The position numbers were made by a program, and so were the translations under genes. The notes beneath the pieces are model-generated. The model was not told the DNA's origin. It ran no database searches and saw only the letters and a program-made list of their open reading frames with translations. From Toxoplasma gondii ME49 (taxonomy: Eukaryota; Apicomplexa; Conoidasida; Eucoccidiorida; Sarcocystidae), in assembly GCF_000006565.2 (NCBI RefSeq), contig NC_031478.1, positions 231,874-295,873 on the forward strand: DNA of 64,000 bases. Reading direction: 5' to 3'. Shown here piece after piece: positions 25,301 to 38,260 of the stretch. How positions within the stretch are numbered: the first letter of the stretch is position 1; each line of letters begins with the position of its first letter.

Positions 25301-28300
25301 GTGTTGCAGGGAGACGGAGGCCTCCGAGGCTGCTGCATGCAGCGTCTGCAGCACCGTCTTCCAGCCCGATCGGATATTCGACGCCTGCGTCTGACGGACA
25401 GAAGGGGACGAACGGCAAGGTCGACAGGAGCAAGTTTGGAGACGCAGACGCCTCGAAAAAGGACTGAAAATGCAGCAGAGAGACGAGAGAAAACGCGAGA
25501 GAGAGAACGACGGCGCCACGCTCAAAGAAGTGAAGGGAACCGGCGTCCCCGGAGAGACTAAGTTGCTGCTGAAATCAGAGAGCTGGACTGAAAAAAACGC
25601 CGTCTCTGTGTCTCTCTGACTGGACGCGACACAACCTTCTGAGAGCGAGACAGAACGGGGCATCCCTTCCGCCTGTACCCGGATCAAGTTGAAGAGGATA
25701 TGCATGAGAAACTCCTTGACCTCGTCCTCGGTATCTGGATGCGTCATCACCGTCTGCACAAACGAGAGAGCAGAGATGGTGCTTCCAGCTGTCCTCCTTA
25801 CAGCGACAGAGCAGAGGACCGCGACTGCATGCGCGGAGCCGGAACAAAGGGATACGAACCATCAAGGCTGACGGCTCCACAGCGGGAAGAAGAGACCCCC
25901 TTCAGACTCTGCCATGGAGGAACGCGGAGGTCGCCTCTGAAACCATGTACGAGGACTCCACGGGCGAAAAGAGAGGAGAACGACGAGAGAGAAGAGAGCA
26001 CGGTCCGAGAGAGGAGGCATGAAGAAAAGATAGCAAAGAGAGCTAAGAGAGAGGTAGAGAGGTGGCAGAGAAGCGACCCGCGCGAAGCGGCGGGAGACAA
26101 AAAAAGCGATGGAGGAATACGACTACCAGTGAAGAAGCGACAGCGGCGCACAGGCAGCAGCGACGCGTCCGCGCGAGTTTCCGCTGCATCGGTTTGGACT
26201 TCTCCGCCCGCCACCACCTCACCAGAAAGAGTTTGAGGAACTCGGCTTGGAAGGTGAACTGCGCGAGCTCGTCTTTCTCCAGAAACTTCGTCGTCAGTTG
26301 CCGAAGCGAGTCAATTGCGTACAGCCGAACGGCGAGTGAGGGATGGAGACACGCGCCTGCGAAGTGCGAGCGCAGGATCGTCCACATTCGCGTCCAGACG
26401 AAGCGCAGTCTGTCCATGTTGAAATGCGCAACTTCCACCAGCTTCTGCAGACTGAAGAATCGCGGGGAAACCTCCAGCGCCGTCCCCGAAACCTGCTCGG
26501 GCTTCCTGCCTCTACCTGTCAAAGAGGGAGGAACCGAGAGGCTCTGAGACCCAACGCCACCCCCAGTCGCCTCCGGCGGCCGCAGCTCGTGGCTGGAGAC
26601 GAGGCTGAGAGCGAGCACGAAGAAGATGACGGCGGAGCTCGACAGGGCGCGACTCTGCGTGAACAAGAGGTCCAAGACGCTCGCGGCAACCTCCCGCCAG
26701 ACCAGCAGCGCGTTCTGGAAAAGCGTCTCCGAGTAGGCGCCTCCAGACAGCGACGCGAAAGGAACAAACTGCGGCGCGCCCTCGCGAAGCGGCGCCAGCC
26801 ACAGACCCAGAGGCGGCGGCGCGCCGGAACCGAAAGGCGCGAAGGAAGAAAGATTTGTGTAGCTCGTGTGGGCGTGAGAAGAGCCCGAAGGCGCGGACGC
26901 CAACAAGGAGACAAAGGAGACACCATCGCCCCTCTCCTTCACCGGCCCGCCGGACGCGTCGTCTTGCCACAGCGGCCGCAGGACTCCGGCGCGGTCGCCG
27001 ACCCCCAGGAGGCCCACGGTCAGAAACGCTGCGTGCGGATTGGCGGCGACAAAGAACGCGTCCTGCTTCATCGCAGACGCGGGAGAAGAAGCGGGGAAAC
27101 TTGAGACGGCGACTGTGTCCGAGGCAGACGACGAAGCAAGAAGAAAAGGCAGCGCAGGCGGAGAAGGATCCACAGGGCAGGTCTGGAGCACAGGCCCGTG
27201 AGGCAGAGACAGATTCCGAGTCGAAACTCCGTCAGACTCAAGAGAACCCACCGACGTCGCGTTCCGCTCTCCAGGAGAAATCTGTACCTCTTGTCTGTCT
27301 CCCGTCACGTCTTCCACATGATTCGATTCTTCTCTCTCTCCTAGATCTCCTTCACTCTGTTCTACCTCTCCTCTGGGTTCTCGTTCTACCCCCTTTCTCC
27401 GTTCTGACTCCCTTCTGTCTGGTAGCTCTCCTTCTCCCTCATTTGACTCCTCTCTTGGTTCTGAAGGTTCTGAAACCTTTTCGAACTCTTCTTCTCCAGG
27501 ACGGCTCGCGGGAGGCAGGGCGCCGGACCGACGCAGCGTGGCTTGCAGGCAAGGTGCGCCTGACGGTTTCTGCCCAGCCGGCAAAGCGGCGAGGGAGGCG
27601 GCCGCCGGCGCGAGCGAAGGCCCTGTTGCCTTTTGCTGTCCAGAACAGACGGTTGTCTCCGGGGGGCCTGGAGGCGGTCCCGCGGCCTGGAGAGACGCAT
27701 GCGCCATTTGTTTTTCTCTTGCCCGCTGGAGAAGGTCGTGGGCGACAACATGCAGAAAGTCTATTTGGCTCGCCGCGTGGAGAAGCGGGAGCCAGGCCTC
27801 TTGTAGGTCTTCGCCACACTCGAGGCCCAGAGCGAGGAGGAGGCGAATCAGGGCGAGGTTCTTTCCTCTGAATGTCCTCGTGGTCGCGCAGTGGAGATAG
27901 GTGAGCGCGCTGAGCGCGGCCACAAACGCGTTCCGCTGGACGCCCAGGCGCAGCCGCATGCAGAGACGCGTCGCCGAGTTGAAGGCGTTGACGGCGCTGA
28001 CAAGCGTCGCCTCGCTCTCCTCTTTCTCCTCCTTCGGATCGCGTCCAAGCACCTGAGCGAAGCACCGGAGCAGGTGCCAGCTGGCGAGTTGGAGGAGGTA
28101 CGGCGTGGAGGCCATCAACTCGACGGCTGAGAGCGCAGGGGACTGTAGGCCACAACCACTGCTCTCCCGCGACGCAGAGGACCGCTGGGAGTCTCTGCGA
28201 GCGGCGGCGCGGGCCAAAAGCGTCTGGCAAGCCTTCTTCGCAAAGGTCTTTGGGTCGACGATCGGCGGGGCGACGTGGAGACTCGGCGGGCAGAACAGTT

Positions 28301-31300
28301 TCTTCGCCGGGCCAGAGGAGACAGTCCCCACCTGCTGCGCCAGGTCGCGGAACGCCGTCCAAACGGCAGGTTCGCCCGCAGCCGCCGAAGCGATCGCTAC
28401 GCCTTCTTCGAAGCCAGGAGACGCCCAGAGAGACGCACCCGACGCGTTCTGCGTCGAAGCACCTGGGCCAGCAGTCCGGCAGCCATCGTCTTCTTGGAAC
28501 GCCTGCAATGGAGACCAGAAGAACGAAGAGGCAGCGGCGCCAGAGAACGGCGAGGCGACGAAGGTGTCGTCGTCAGAGACAACGTCGGAGTCCTCTCCGT
28601 TCCGACTCGCGCTCCCAGCCCCGAGGCCTTCCGGAGGACATGCGCGCTCCGCGCGCGCTTTGTTCTCGTCACCTTTTTCGGACTTTTTCTGGCTTTTTTT
28701 CCCCCGCAAGCAGACGGCGACGTCGTCGTCCTCGAGGCGCCACTCCTCCTGGACTATGCGGTCGTAGAGGGCCTCCAGGTAGCTCGTCTCGACATCCCGG
28801 CCGTTGTTGATGCCGCGGTTGTTCCGTACGAACGCGGCCTTGGTCATGCGCTGCTCCTCCTTGATTTCTGGACTGTGGGCGTCGGTGTGGAGCATGATGA
28901 GGGAGAAGGCGAGGACGTAGCAGCAGTCCGCGCTCGCGTATAGCCTCGCGTTCTGCTCCGCCACCGCCTCCCGCGTTCTCGCATTCGCGACCGAGGCCCG
29001 CGCCGAGAGATTCGCGGCCGGACCGCAGAGCTTCTGGAGGGCCGCGGGTGGTGTCGGTGCGTTGTTGTCGAGGAAAAACTTCTCGGCGAACTTCTCCATC
29101 ATTCGGTCGATCTTCTGCGCCTCGCCTGGAAGCCGGAACAGCTGCAGAAAGCTCTTAAGAGCTGCGTCGATCTCCTTCCCGCGGAAATCCAGCGCGTCCA
29201 CCAACGCATGCAGCACCTTCTTGTTGAACGGCGCGTCTTCGCCGAGAAACTCGCCGATCCGCGTCTTGCTCAGTCCGTCCTGAGACAGGAAAAATCGCGC
29301 GACGCTCTTCGGCTGCATCTCCAACAGCTGCTGCGCCTCCAGCTGGGCCAGGCCTTTCTTCGGACTCCTGTTAAACAACGCGACCGCCTGTCGGATATGG
29401 TCCTTCCGTTCCCGCTGCTTCACCACCTCGTCCAGGCGCGAAGAGACGCGCCCCGCCAACGCAGACGTACGTAGCAAGCCAGAGCCATCCGGCGACCCAG
29501 CAGACGCAGACGAAGAAGAAGCCGAAGAAGAAGCCGCCGCCGAGGAAGAAGCCGCCGAAGAGGAAGACGCAGCCGAAGACGAAGAAGAGTCTACATTGTT
29601 GATACTTAGTTGTCGTGGAGAGGAGAGAGACCGGGGTGAGGAGAAGGGAGAGTCTTCGTCGGAGAGAGAAGACGAGAGGGGGAGACTGGAGTCGCTGGAG
29701 ACATGTCCAAAACCGGTCTCTGCCTTCGCTGTCAAAGTCTCTCTGTCGCCTCTGAGGTCGCTTCGCCGTGACAAGGCCGGGGACTGAAGGCGCAGACCAT
29801 TTCCTTCTCGCTGTCTCCGGAGCCGTCGGCGCGTCTCCGCCTTCTGCTTCTTCTCCAGTTTGTCCAGCCAAGCCAGCAAGCGAGCCAGGAGGACTTCCAG
29901 GCCCCGTAGTGCCTCTGCACGAAGCGTCTTCTGCGCCGAAGAGGCAGTTGAAGCGTCTACAGAGGAAGACAAATGGGGACGAGCGACAGAGTGACGGGGC
30001 AAGACGAGAGTCGGAAGGAGACAAGAAGAGGGAAAAAAAAACAGGATGCAGAGTGTACGTACGCGAAGGGTATAACAAAAGGAGACAGCTCCTTGTGCAG
30101 CATCTTCATGGAAGGCATGACTTCTGTGTTCGCCTCTCGCTTCGCTTTTGGGAGGGCGGTCTTCCGGCGCTCCTCCTTCTAGCAACACCAGAGTCAATAC
30201 ACGCAGCGCTTCAGCGCCGGAGAAACACAGACGCTCCACGACGCGACCACAGAAGGCATCCGTCGGAAGGATCGAACTCAAAAAATCTGTTTCTCGCTTT
30301 TTCGAGTTGTTCGTTTCACGCGTGCTTTCGTGTCTGCGACACACTCGCATACACATCGACTTGTCTGTATATACACAAACATGCCTGCAACCAGATACAG
30401 ACTAGCTGTGTTTACGCGTACACAAGTACGTCTTTTCATTGAAAACTTTGAAACAGAAGAAGACGTTAGATGCGTCGCACTGCACCTCATTGGATGTCGA
30501 AACGCCGACACAGTTGACGGGTGGCTGGCTCGAGTTTTTCGCGAATGAATTGTCACGTTGAGTAATAGCTGCGAAGTGCACAGAAGACCACTGAAGAGCA
30601 AATGCCTGACCTGTCTGTCGGTTTCCATCAAGACACTCACCGGCTTTCCCGCTGTCGGCTGCGAGGTCGCAGAGCGTCTGCAACAGAGGAAGCGCGACGT
30701 CTTTCTCGTGAACGGAGCAGTCGAAGTTGACGAACAGAGAAAGGATAAAAGGAGGAGGCACGAGGGCCAAGAACTCCCGCAGCGCCGCGAGCACCGTCTC
30801 CCGCTGCTCCACAGGCAAATTGGGAGAAGCGACGAGCCGCAGAAGAACCTCTGAAAGGAAAAAGGCTGTCTCCTGCTCCAAGTGCATCTGAAGAGAGAGA
30901 AAGGAAAAGAGAAAAAGGTCTCTACACACGAGGGGGAAGAGACACAAAGTATGCCGTCGGATCTCCTCGCTTGTCACATGAGATGTGTCTCCGCGCCTCA
31001 AAACATTGAAAAAAGGAGGACGAAAACGTTGACAAGCAGAAAACTGACGCGAAGCACAGAAGCGTGAGAAACAAAAAAAATCGGAGGAAAAGACGAAAAG
31101 AGCGGTAAATGACGGAGAAATGGAGCGCGAAAGAGAGGTGCAACTTGCGCTAGAAGAAGAGGCCCTCTGGCAAGCAGCGGTGAGCCTGAAAAGAAGGAGA
31201 AAAGGGACAGCGACTCAGCTGACGACAGCAGGCAAGAAGGGAGTAGTGGGCGGATAAGGCAAAACTGTAAATCGGAAGGCGAACAACCTAGCAGAGAGAG

Positions 31301-34300
31301 TCGCATTGGACTCAGGAAAAGGGACGCGAAAACCACTGGCACAAGAAAGAAAAGGGGACAGGAAAAGACATGAGAGAGACCGAACAAGTCCGAAGTCAAG
31401 AAAAAGAGACACACGAGAGAACATGGAACGTGGAACAGAGACAAGCGCTTACGTGATGGTGTTCGACGAGGTAGAGGAAAATGCGGAGAGACACAGAAGT
31501 CAGAGAGGAGACGATGGCACTTTTGATCAAGGCGAAGAAAAGTTGACGTTTGACGAACGCCAAAAAGAGCTTGCTTCCTCGAAGACACTCGCCACTCGCC
31601 TGAGAGAGACGCGCATGCACACTGGGTTGTGGAGTCGCAGAGCAACGAGAACATGTCGCAAAAAACGAAAGCGCCTCAAGGCTCTCCGGTGTTCAGACAT
31701 CACTCCCCCACCAGCTATCCGTGGCTGCCCCGTCGCGTCCTCGTCCGCTGTTTTGCCCTCGCGTCGGTCTCTCCACGAGGCGTCGCAGGAGCATGGGTCA
31801 CCGCCCGTGATTCTTCACTCGAATCTCCCGCTGCGAAGATCCCAGACACACCGGGAGGCGTCGCTGCTTCGCTCCAGGTGGACGCAGCAAGGTAGGAAAC
31901 GAAGAGACACGGAGAACAGAAATGGAAGGAACAGGCGAGAAAGGCTGGGAACAGCAAGCAGCAAGAAGTGGAGAAGAGAGGAAGAAAAGAGAGGAGAAGC
32001 AGAAGGACAGAAGCAGAAGGAGAGAAGCAGAAGGAGAGAAGCAGAAGAGGAAAGAGACGTTCAGAAAAGAAGAGAAGCACCGACAGAGCCGTAGCAAGCC
32101 TCAAAGTGAAAAAAGAGAAAGAGAATTTGCTTGTCGTCACACACTCTCTCTTACATGAAGCATGTTGAAAGTGAGTTCGAGAGCGAGGCGGGTGGTCGCC
32201 CTCCTGCGCTTCTCTTCTGGTCTGCGGTCTCCGGAGGCGACACCGAGCGTCAAGGCACCCGAGGGAACAAAGCTAAAGACTCCAAATCCACGTTTCGTCT
32301 CCGCATCCGCAAACGAGAAAGGCCATGCATCCTCGGAACTCGCTAGGCGACAGAGCGCCTGTAGGATGAGGAGCACATCTCTCTGCTGTACAGACATCGG
32401 AGAGGCGCAGAGCGAGCGCGGCGACAGCGCCGGCTCCGTCTGAGGTGGGCTACATGCGGCGGCGCCTCCAAGTTGAGCGAAGGAAGCAGGCAACTCTGGG
32501 CCTCCGAGAGGTCGAGCGGGAGGGACGAGGCTCTTGACGGCCACAGCGCCTTGAGCCTCTTTCTCCAGGGCTTGCAGCCGCCGCAGATGCTCCCTTTTGC
32601 AGGCCTTACCGCAAACCGGGTCTCCGCTGTCCACGCAGTAGTGCGCAGCTGCCTGTCGGCACCCCACACACCAGCCGTATCTCCCGCGCTCGACGCCCCT
32701 CTCGTTCACTGTACTTGCGAACTCAAGAGCCTCCAGAACTGCGCCATTCACCCCAAGAGAAGAGGAAGAAGACGGCGAAGAAGGAGAAGAAGAGAGCGAA
32801 GAAGAGAGCGAAGAAGACAGCGAAGAAGAGAGGGGAGACTGACTGTCGGAGTCACGCACAGGCTGGGTTTGATGGACAGCTTGTTGAATAGCTTGATCGA
32901 CCAGTTGGTAGGTGTAGGATTCAAGGAACACTGCGAGCGATGTCGTTCCATGTTCGCTCGACAGCTGTACGTTTCCCGCGCGTTGCTCTTTCTGCCGGGT
33001 GTCTCCACCGTCTTGACTGTCGCCTCGCTCGTCTCTCTGCCCCTCCCTCGAGTCTCCCTCGCCTCGAGAGCCGGCGACAGTGGCCTGCGTCGTGGCTCGT
33101 CGCTCTTCCTCTCTGTCGCTTCTTGCGTTCGCCGTTTCCCGGTGCACTCCCCGAGTTCGTTCTTCTTCGTCCTCGGCCTCGCGCTCGCAGAGGAGAGGGC
33201 AGGCGGAGAACTCGTAGCGCTGCATGACTGTATGTACAGTCTGGAGGAGTGCGGCTTGCGCGGTGCGTTGGTTTTCTTTGCTGCGGTGAGGGTTCTGAAA
33301 AACTTCGAAAAGCGTCCGCAAACATGTCAGCAAAGTTCCCCCGTGAACCTCCAGAGAAGGCGAAGTCAGCGTAGTGAGCAGACAGCGCAGGACCTGCAGC
33401 ACGACCGCCTCGTCCGCGCTCGAGCTACAGCGACAGACAGCGACAACGACTCTGGACAGGAGGGGAAGCGAAGCTGACGCCGGCGCAGAAGATGAAGGCG
33501 ACGGACGTTGTTCCGACTGGCTTCCGCTGCGGGACTGCGGACAGGCTTCAGCTGACGACCCTGTCGCTTCGACGGACGAAGAGAAGAAGCCGGAGACCGC
33601 GGATGAAGGATCGACCTGGACGCGGGGCGACAGTGGGCGAGCTGGCGCGCGTGGATGGCGGTTCTCCTCAGAGTCTTCGCTCCTCTCTTCTCTGGCCTGT
33701 CGCCCTGCGAGCAGAGACTCTCTCGACAAGGAAGCTTTGGAGAGAACAGGAGAGATGAATCCCGAGACAAGAAGCCGGTGAATTCCGTCCAGCGCCGGCA
33801 GCTGCAGCTTCGGACAGTTTGACTCGCAGGCGAGACGCAAGGGATCAAAGAGAAGTTCGACGTCGCGCTCGTCTTCGTCGACGCTGCTGAGCGTCAACGC
33901 GCGCTTCTTCTCGCTTTCGCGCTTGCTCTTCTTCCCGCGGTTCGAACTCGACCCCAGACCCAGCGAAAAAGGAAAAAACGAAGTTGGTCGAGGCGAACCT
34001 TTCTTGCCTTCCTTCTCGTCTTCTTCCTGTCCTTCATCTGTGTCGACTTGTTTTCCTTCCTCCTTTCTCTCCTGATCTTCCTCCGCTGTCTTTCCAGCGC
34101 CCTCTGTCTCGTCCCTTTGCTCGCTGATTCCTTCGCCCCCAGACGGCCGGTCTGCCTCAGACTTCTCCGTCTCCTCCAGACCCTCTTCTTCCCTCTTCTC
34201 TCCGTCGACCAGTTTCTGCACCCCCGGTGCCGCTGGAGATACACCGCAGGTCGCTGCAGGCGCGTCCTCGGCGTCTCTGCCCTCCGCCGCCTGTGTCCAC

Positions 34301-34632
34301 CTCTCGCGGCGCGAAAGCAGGGCGTCGAGCGCCTCCAGGGCAGCGCTGCACGCCTCCCTGAGCTCCTTCGACCGCCTTATATTCGGAGCGTTCTTGTCCA
34401 GCCGCTCCAGAGACTTGCGGAGAAAGTTGGCCAGCGACGGAGAGGGCACAAAGTACACATCTGCCGGGGAGATGAGCGACGGAGCGAAGGGAGGCGAAGA
34501 AGGCTGTGGGGCCGCGGGCAGAGAGGCGACGAAAGACGAGGTCGCCATGTTCGTCGGGAGGCTCGGCGAGAAGAATAGGGAAGAACCTCCCCGTCTTCCT
34601 CCGTTCGCCCCTTCCTCTCGGCTGCTCTCCAT
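17420..34632 (-). CDS. BIG/Sec7p-type large ARF guanine-nucleotide exchange factor (13 exons, ~3,641 aa)
   Basis: Activates ARF GTPases by GDP/GTP exchange, in this family at the trans-Golgi/endosomes. Exons (minus): 34632-32155, 31599-31453, 30887-30641, 29956-26223, 25753-25148, 24805-24686, 24376-22427, 21787-21104, 20648-20544, 19965-19510, 18795-18710, 18242-18179, 17668-17420; every junction agrees in phase. Domains: DCB (exon 1, [10 protein letters not shown]), HUS (exons 2-3, FVNFDC), Sec7 (28728-29399; FNRSPKKGL, catalytic-Glu motif [27 protein letters not shown]), HDS1 ([15 protein letters not shown]), then HDS2-4 through exons 5-13. Exons 11-13 match the extreme C-terminus of BIG proteins and are easily missed. 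Oddities: long low-complexity inserts (about twice the usual length of ~1,800 aa), a ~35-residue insert inside Sec7, and two weak donors (GTCAGT after 22427; GTACGG after 19510, with GAG/GTCGCG as an alternative). The start is ATG 34632 or 34548, the latter with better context (AACATGGCG). Confidence 0.94.
19305..19341. repeat. (TA)n microsatellite in intron 10 of the Sec7 gene
   Basis: Nearly pure TA tract between exon 10 (ends 19510) and exon 11 (starts 18795). Confidence 0.9.
24478..24572. repeat. TA/CATA microsatellite in intron 6 of the Sec7 gene
   Basis: About 95 bp of TA repeats with interspersed CATA units, within intron 24377-24685. Confidence 0.9.
31980..32060. repeat. Purine-rich tandem repeat in intron 1 of the Sec7 gene
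   Basis: Imperfect repeats of a ~15-bp unit of the type GAGAAGCAGAAGGA. On the transcribed strand this is a pyrimidine-rich stretch in the middle of intron 1 (31600-32154). Confidence 0.75.
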
Positions 34633-37588
34633 TTCTTGCACTTCTTCGTCTCCGTCTGCGTCTCCGTCCTGTTCTCTGCCTCCGTCCTGTTCTCTGTCTC
34701 TGCCCTCTCGCCGCCGGACTCCGGTATTCTCCACTGCCTCTCTTGCGTGCTCTCGATCTGCATGCCTCTCTGCCTCCCCCGGGGAGGGTCAGGGGCGACT
34801 AGCGGAACAGGCTTGCTTCTTCAGCAGGGAAGAGAGGAACAAGCGAGCTCGAGAAGAAGAGGATGGCGGACTCGAGCACAGGAGCACCGCGGAGAGGAAG
34901 ACAAGAAAGCGACTGAACGAAGAAGGCGCAACTTCCTCGGAATGCGTTTGCCGGGGCGACGCCTTTTTTTCCTATCGTCTCCGCGGCGGGGTTGGTGGTT
35001 CTGTGGAGACGAAGAGACACGAGAGCTTCCTCTCAGCTTTTTCGCGTCTCTCTGTGCCCCAGAGAACGCCCACAACGTCCTTTCCGCGGGACTTCGGTCT
35101 CGCTTTGTAAGTCCGTCTTGGAGACAGCTCCCGTTGCCTCTGTCTTCTCTCCTCAGGCCGACTAGCCGCTTCTCTCGCGAAGTCTCGCCATGCCGAGATC
35201 CTCCTCCTGCTCGCTGCTGTGCAAGACGGTGAGCGACGCGAAGAGGGAAACTGCCTCGCTGGCGCCTGAGATGGCGGAAAAGAAGTCGTAGTGAAGCCTC
35301 GCTGAGAGGCTTCGGCCAGAAACGAAGCAACGGAGACAGAGAAGACAGAGGGGGAAAGCGAGGAAGACAGAGCATAGGATCGTGGAGCGAGATGACAAGA
35401 ACGGTAAAGGAGGAAAACACACAGAGAGGATTGTTCCCCTTTTCAGAGTGCAGACTTCGAAAGTAGAGAGTCAGAGGTCTGGCTGCACTTCGTCTGCATC
35501 GTCTCTTTCGGAGTCGCGAGAGTATGCGGAGAGAAGAGCTGAAGCGTCGCCAGCCAGCTCAGACGGAAGCGGGGGACGGCTCGAGTTTTTTCGAGAGAAG
35601 AGCGAGGAAGCCTCAGTTCTTCTTTGCGATTTCCTGATGTGCAGGGGAACGAAAACGGAACGATCGTTGACGAGACGAGGACGAGAGGAACACGAGTCCA
35701 GGATACGGGGGAGATGAGAGCGGAACGACTCGGGCGACAAGGAGGGAGAAAAGACCCACATGAGTGGTCATAGCGACTGCGTCGGAAAAAGAGACGAGGG
35801 GGAAAACGACAAGCGAGGAAGAAACAGATGCAAAGAAATACACACAAGACAAGGCGAGTGCGAAGTCGAGCGGAGGCCGATGAACGCTTAGTGGACCGAC
35901 ACGCGTCGCCAAGGTTTGTCTAAAAAGGAGCGAAATCTCGAGCTCTGTGGGTCTGGCCTGCAAGACCAAAGTGAGCGTTCCAGATTCGCCCCGTTTTCTT
36001 CTTCTTTTTCGTGTCTCAAAACGGCTTCGTCTCGAATCCAAGACCTGGACCTCGCTGTGTCGACTGAGTGCCTGCGCCCACCTGCGCTGTACACGAAATC
36101 TCCCAGTGCCCCACTAGTCGTCTCTAGCCGACGCTCGAGGTGATAGCGAAAGACAGGCAATTGCTTCCCTTCTGGCTGCTCCGCTCAAGCTCTTCCCGCC
36201 CTGCAGAAAGCCGTCCATTTCCTCTGCAGAAATCCGTCCATTTCGCCGACTCCGACCGTTCCGCTTACCACGCAGCAGACAAGGCAGCGACACACGCGGT
36301 GTCTGTTACACCTCACGGCACCACGCCAAAAACGTGTGCAGGGCACCGGGGAAGTCAACGAGCGGGGAAAAGAGGAGGGAAACGAAATCCTTCGCGCCTT
36401 TCAAAATTCAAAGGTCAGGAGCAGTCTCAAGCCTGCTTTCTCGAGCGGCCACTGCGGGTCCCCTCGGTTCCTGCACCCTCCCTCCGCCTGCGTCCCCGTC
36501 CGTCGCTTCATGCACATCTTCTGGACCTCTCGTGTTGTAGATGTCTACATCTTTCAACAGATCGCCCGCAGGGACGCAAGTGAATGTGTGGCCGTAAGCG
36601 AACCTGCAGTTTTCTTCTGGGCACGTCTCTCGTTCTCTCCATTTTTCTCTGGCTCTTCCGAGGAACGCCAGGTTCCGGAGATCGCTATCTGCCCCGCCCT
36701 CTCTCTCGCGCGTTTGAATTTTTGCCGCCCCTCTAAGTCTCCACTCTCTCGAAAACCATCCGCTAGTCCTTTTCTCCCCTTTGCTCTACAGAGAGAGCGC
36801 CGAAACGATTCTGTGAGTGCCTCTCTCCGTCTCCGCAGCCTCGCCGCCTCGCGGCGCTGTCGGCAACAAGTTGCTTCCGCTCGTCCGCTTCAGGCTCTGG
36901 TCGCTTGCGAGCCAAGTTGTTGTGAGGAACGAAGAAAAGAAACGGAGAGCGAAGCGGGAAAAGAGTCTCGTCGGTTTCTTCCGGTGTACATACACTCGCC
37001 GTCGAGGCACCCGCGAAACGTGGAGGATCCGAACGCAGCCCCCACTCCGTCGTATTTTCCTTGTTTTCTCCTCTCCTAAACGAGTTGAGGAAGAAAGACT
37101 CCGTGGCTGAAATCGGCGCTCGGTTGCTTGACCTTTGGATGGGGAGACGGTTTTAAACGTAAACAAGCTCTGAGAGGAATCGACTTCCATCTGGGCGTTT
37201 CTTCGTCATTGCCTCGCGTCTCTCGCCCTTTGGGTCTTTCTTTCACCTCTGTCGCTGTCTCCTCTCTTTCCTTTTTCTGGATCTTCGCTCGTCGCTCCGG
37301 CTGCGACTCTCCCACAGTTCCTCCTGGGATCCTTCAACTCGTTTCCGTTTTCCTCTTTTCTTCCTTTCTCTCAGTCTCCTCTGATTTTTCCACGCTGCTT
37401 CCTTCTCTGTCGTGCCTGTATTCCTTCTCTTCTGGCTGCGTCTTCTCGCGTCTCTCTCGACTCTTCTTTTCCCTCTCTGACGCAGCCCCACTCATCTGCG
37501 TGCGGACGCCTCCCAGGTGCGTCGTAGAGAACTGGAATCGCTGTTTCTGACGTATTTTCTGTCCATTTTCGAAACCTGAAGAACCGCC
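34633..37588. promoter_or_regulatory. Divergent promoter region between the Sec7 (-) and SDF2-like (+) genes
   Basis: The two flanking genes are transcribed away from each other, so both promoters and 5' UTRs must lie in these ~3 kb. The right part is strongly pyrimidine-rich on the plus strand, typical of coccidian 5' leaders. No convincing independent gene was found. The open frame extends upstream of 34632 without an in-frame ATG as far as about 34760. Confidence 0.5.
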
Positions 37589-38222
37589 ATGGCGCATTCC
37601 AGGGAACGTCGATCTCCTTCTTGTCAGGTCTCTCCCCTCTCTCCGCCTACCGCCTCTGGACAGCGTGACGTCTCCGTTTCTGAGAGACGCGAGAAGACGT
37701 GCAACGCTCCCTGCGTGTCTCCTTTCTCCCGCATGAAGACGAGTGCCTCCCCTTCGTTTTTGCTGTCGAATTGGTTCCTCATTTTCCTTCTCTTCTCTCT
37801 CTTCTGCGTGATCGAGGGCGCCAAACCCAAGGAAGGCCGGCCTGTGACGTACGGCAGTGCCGTGTCGCTTGTCCACGTTCTCTCAGGCTTCAAGTAGGGA
37901 CGAGGTCGAAAGAGAATCCTCGGATTGCCTTCGCTTTTTCTTTCAGAGAGACGTGGCTCGTCGCTCGTGCTTTTCACTTCCTCGTTTCTTCACGTTCTCC
38001 TCCGAAACATCGCAAATCACATTTATTTGCTGGACATGTCCAGTCCTCCTCGGTCTTTCCGCCGCGTCTCCTTTTCTCATTTTCTTCGTCTATTCTACGG
38101 ATACCCTTTCCTCGCTACACATCTTCCCCTCCTCCCTTGTATGCCTCCCGCTTCGTTAAACACACTGTACGGCGTCCATCTATACATAACTCGATATCTA
38201 CATCTGTTTATATACATATGTA

Positions 38223-38260
<38 letters not shown>

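Noticed and set aside
30070..30300. Possible extra exon upstream of the Sec7 catalytic exon
   Set aside because: Direct joining of 30641 to 29956 is in phase and fits the family; the intervening open stretch shows no similarity.
34633..34734. Upstream extension of the Sec7 protein starting at a GTG codon
   Set aside because: Nuclear genes initiate at ATG; the first in-frame ATGs are 34632 and 34548.
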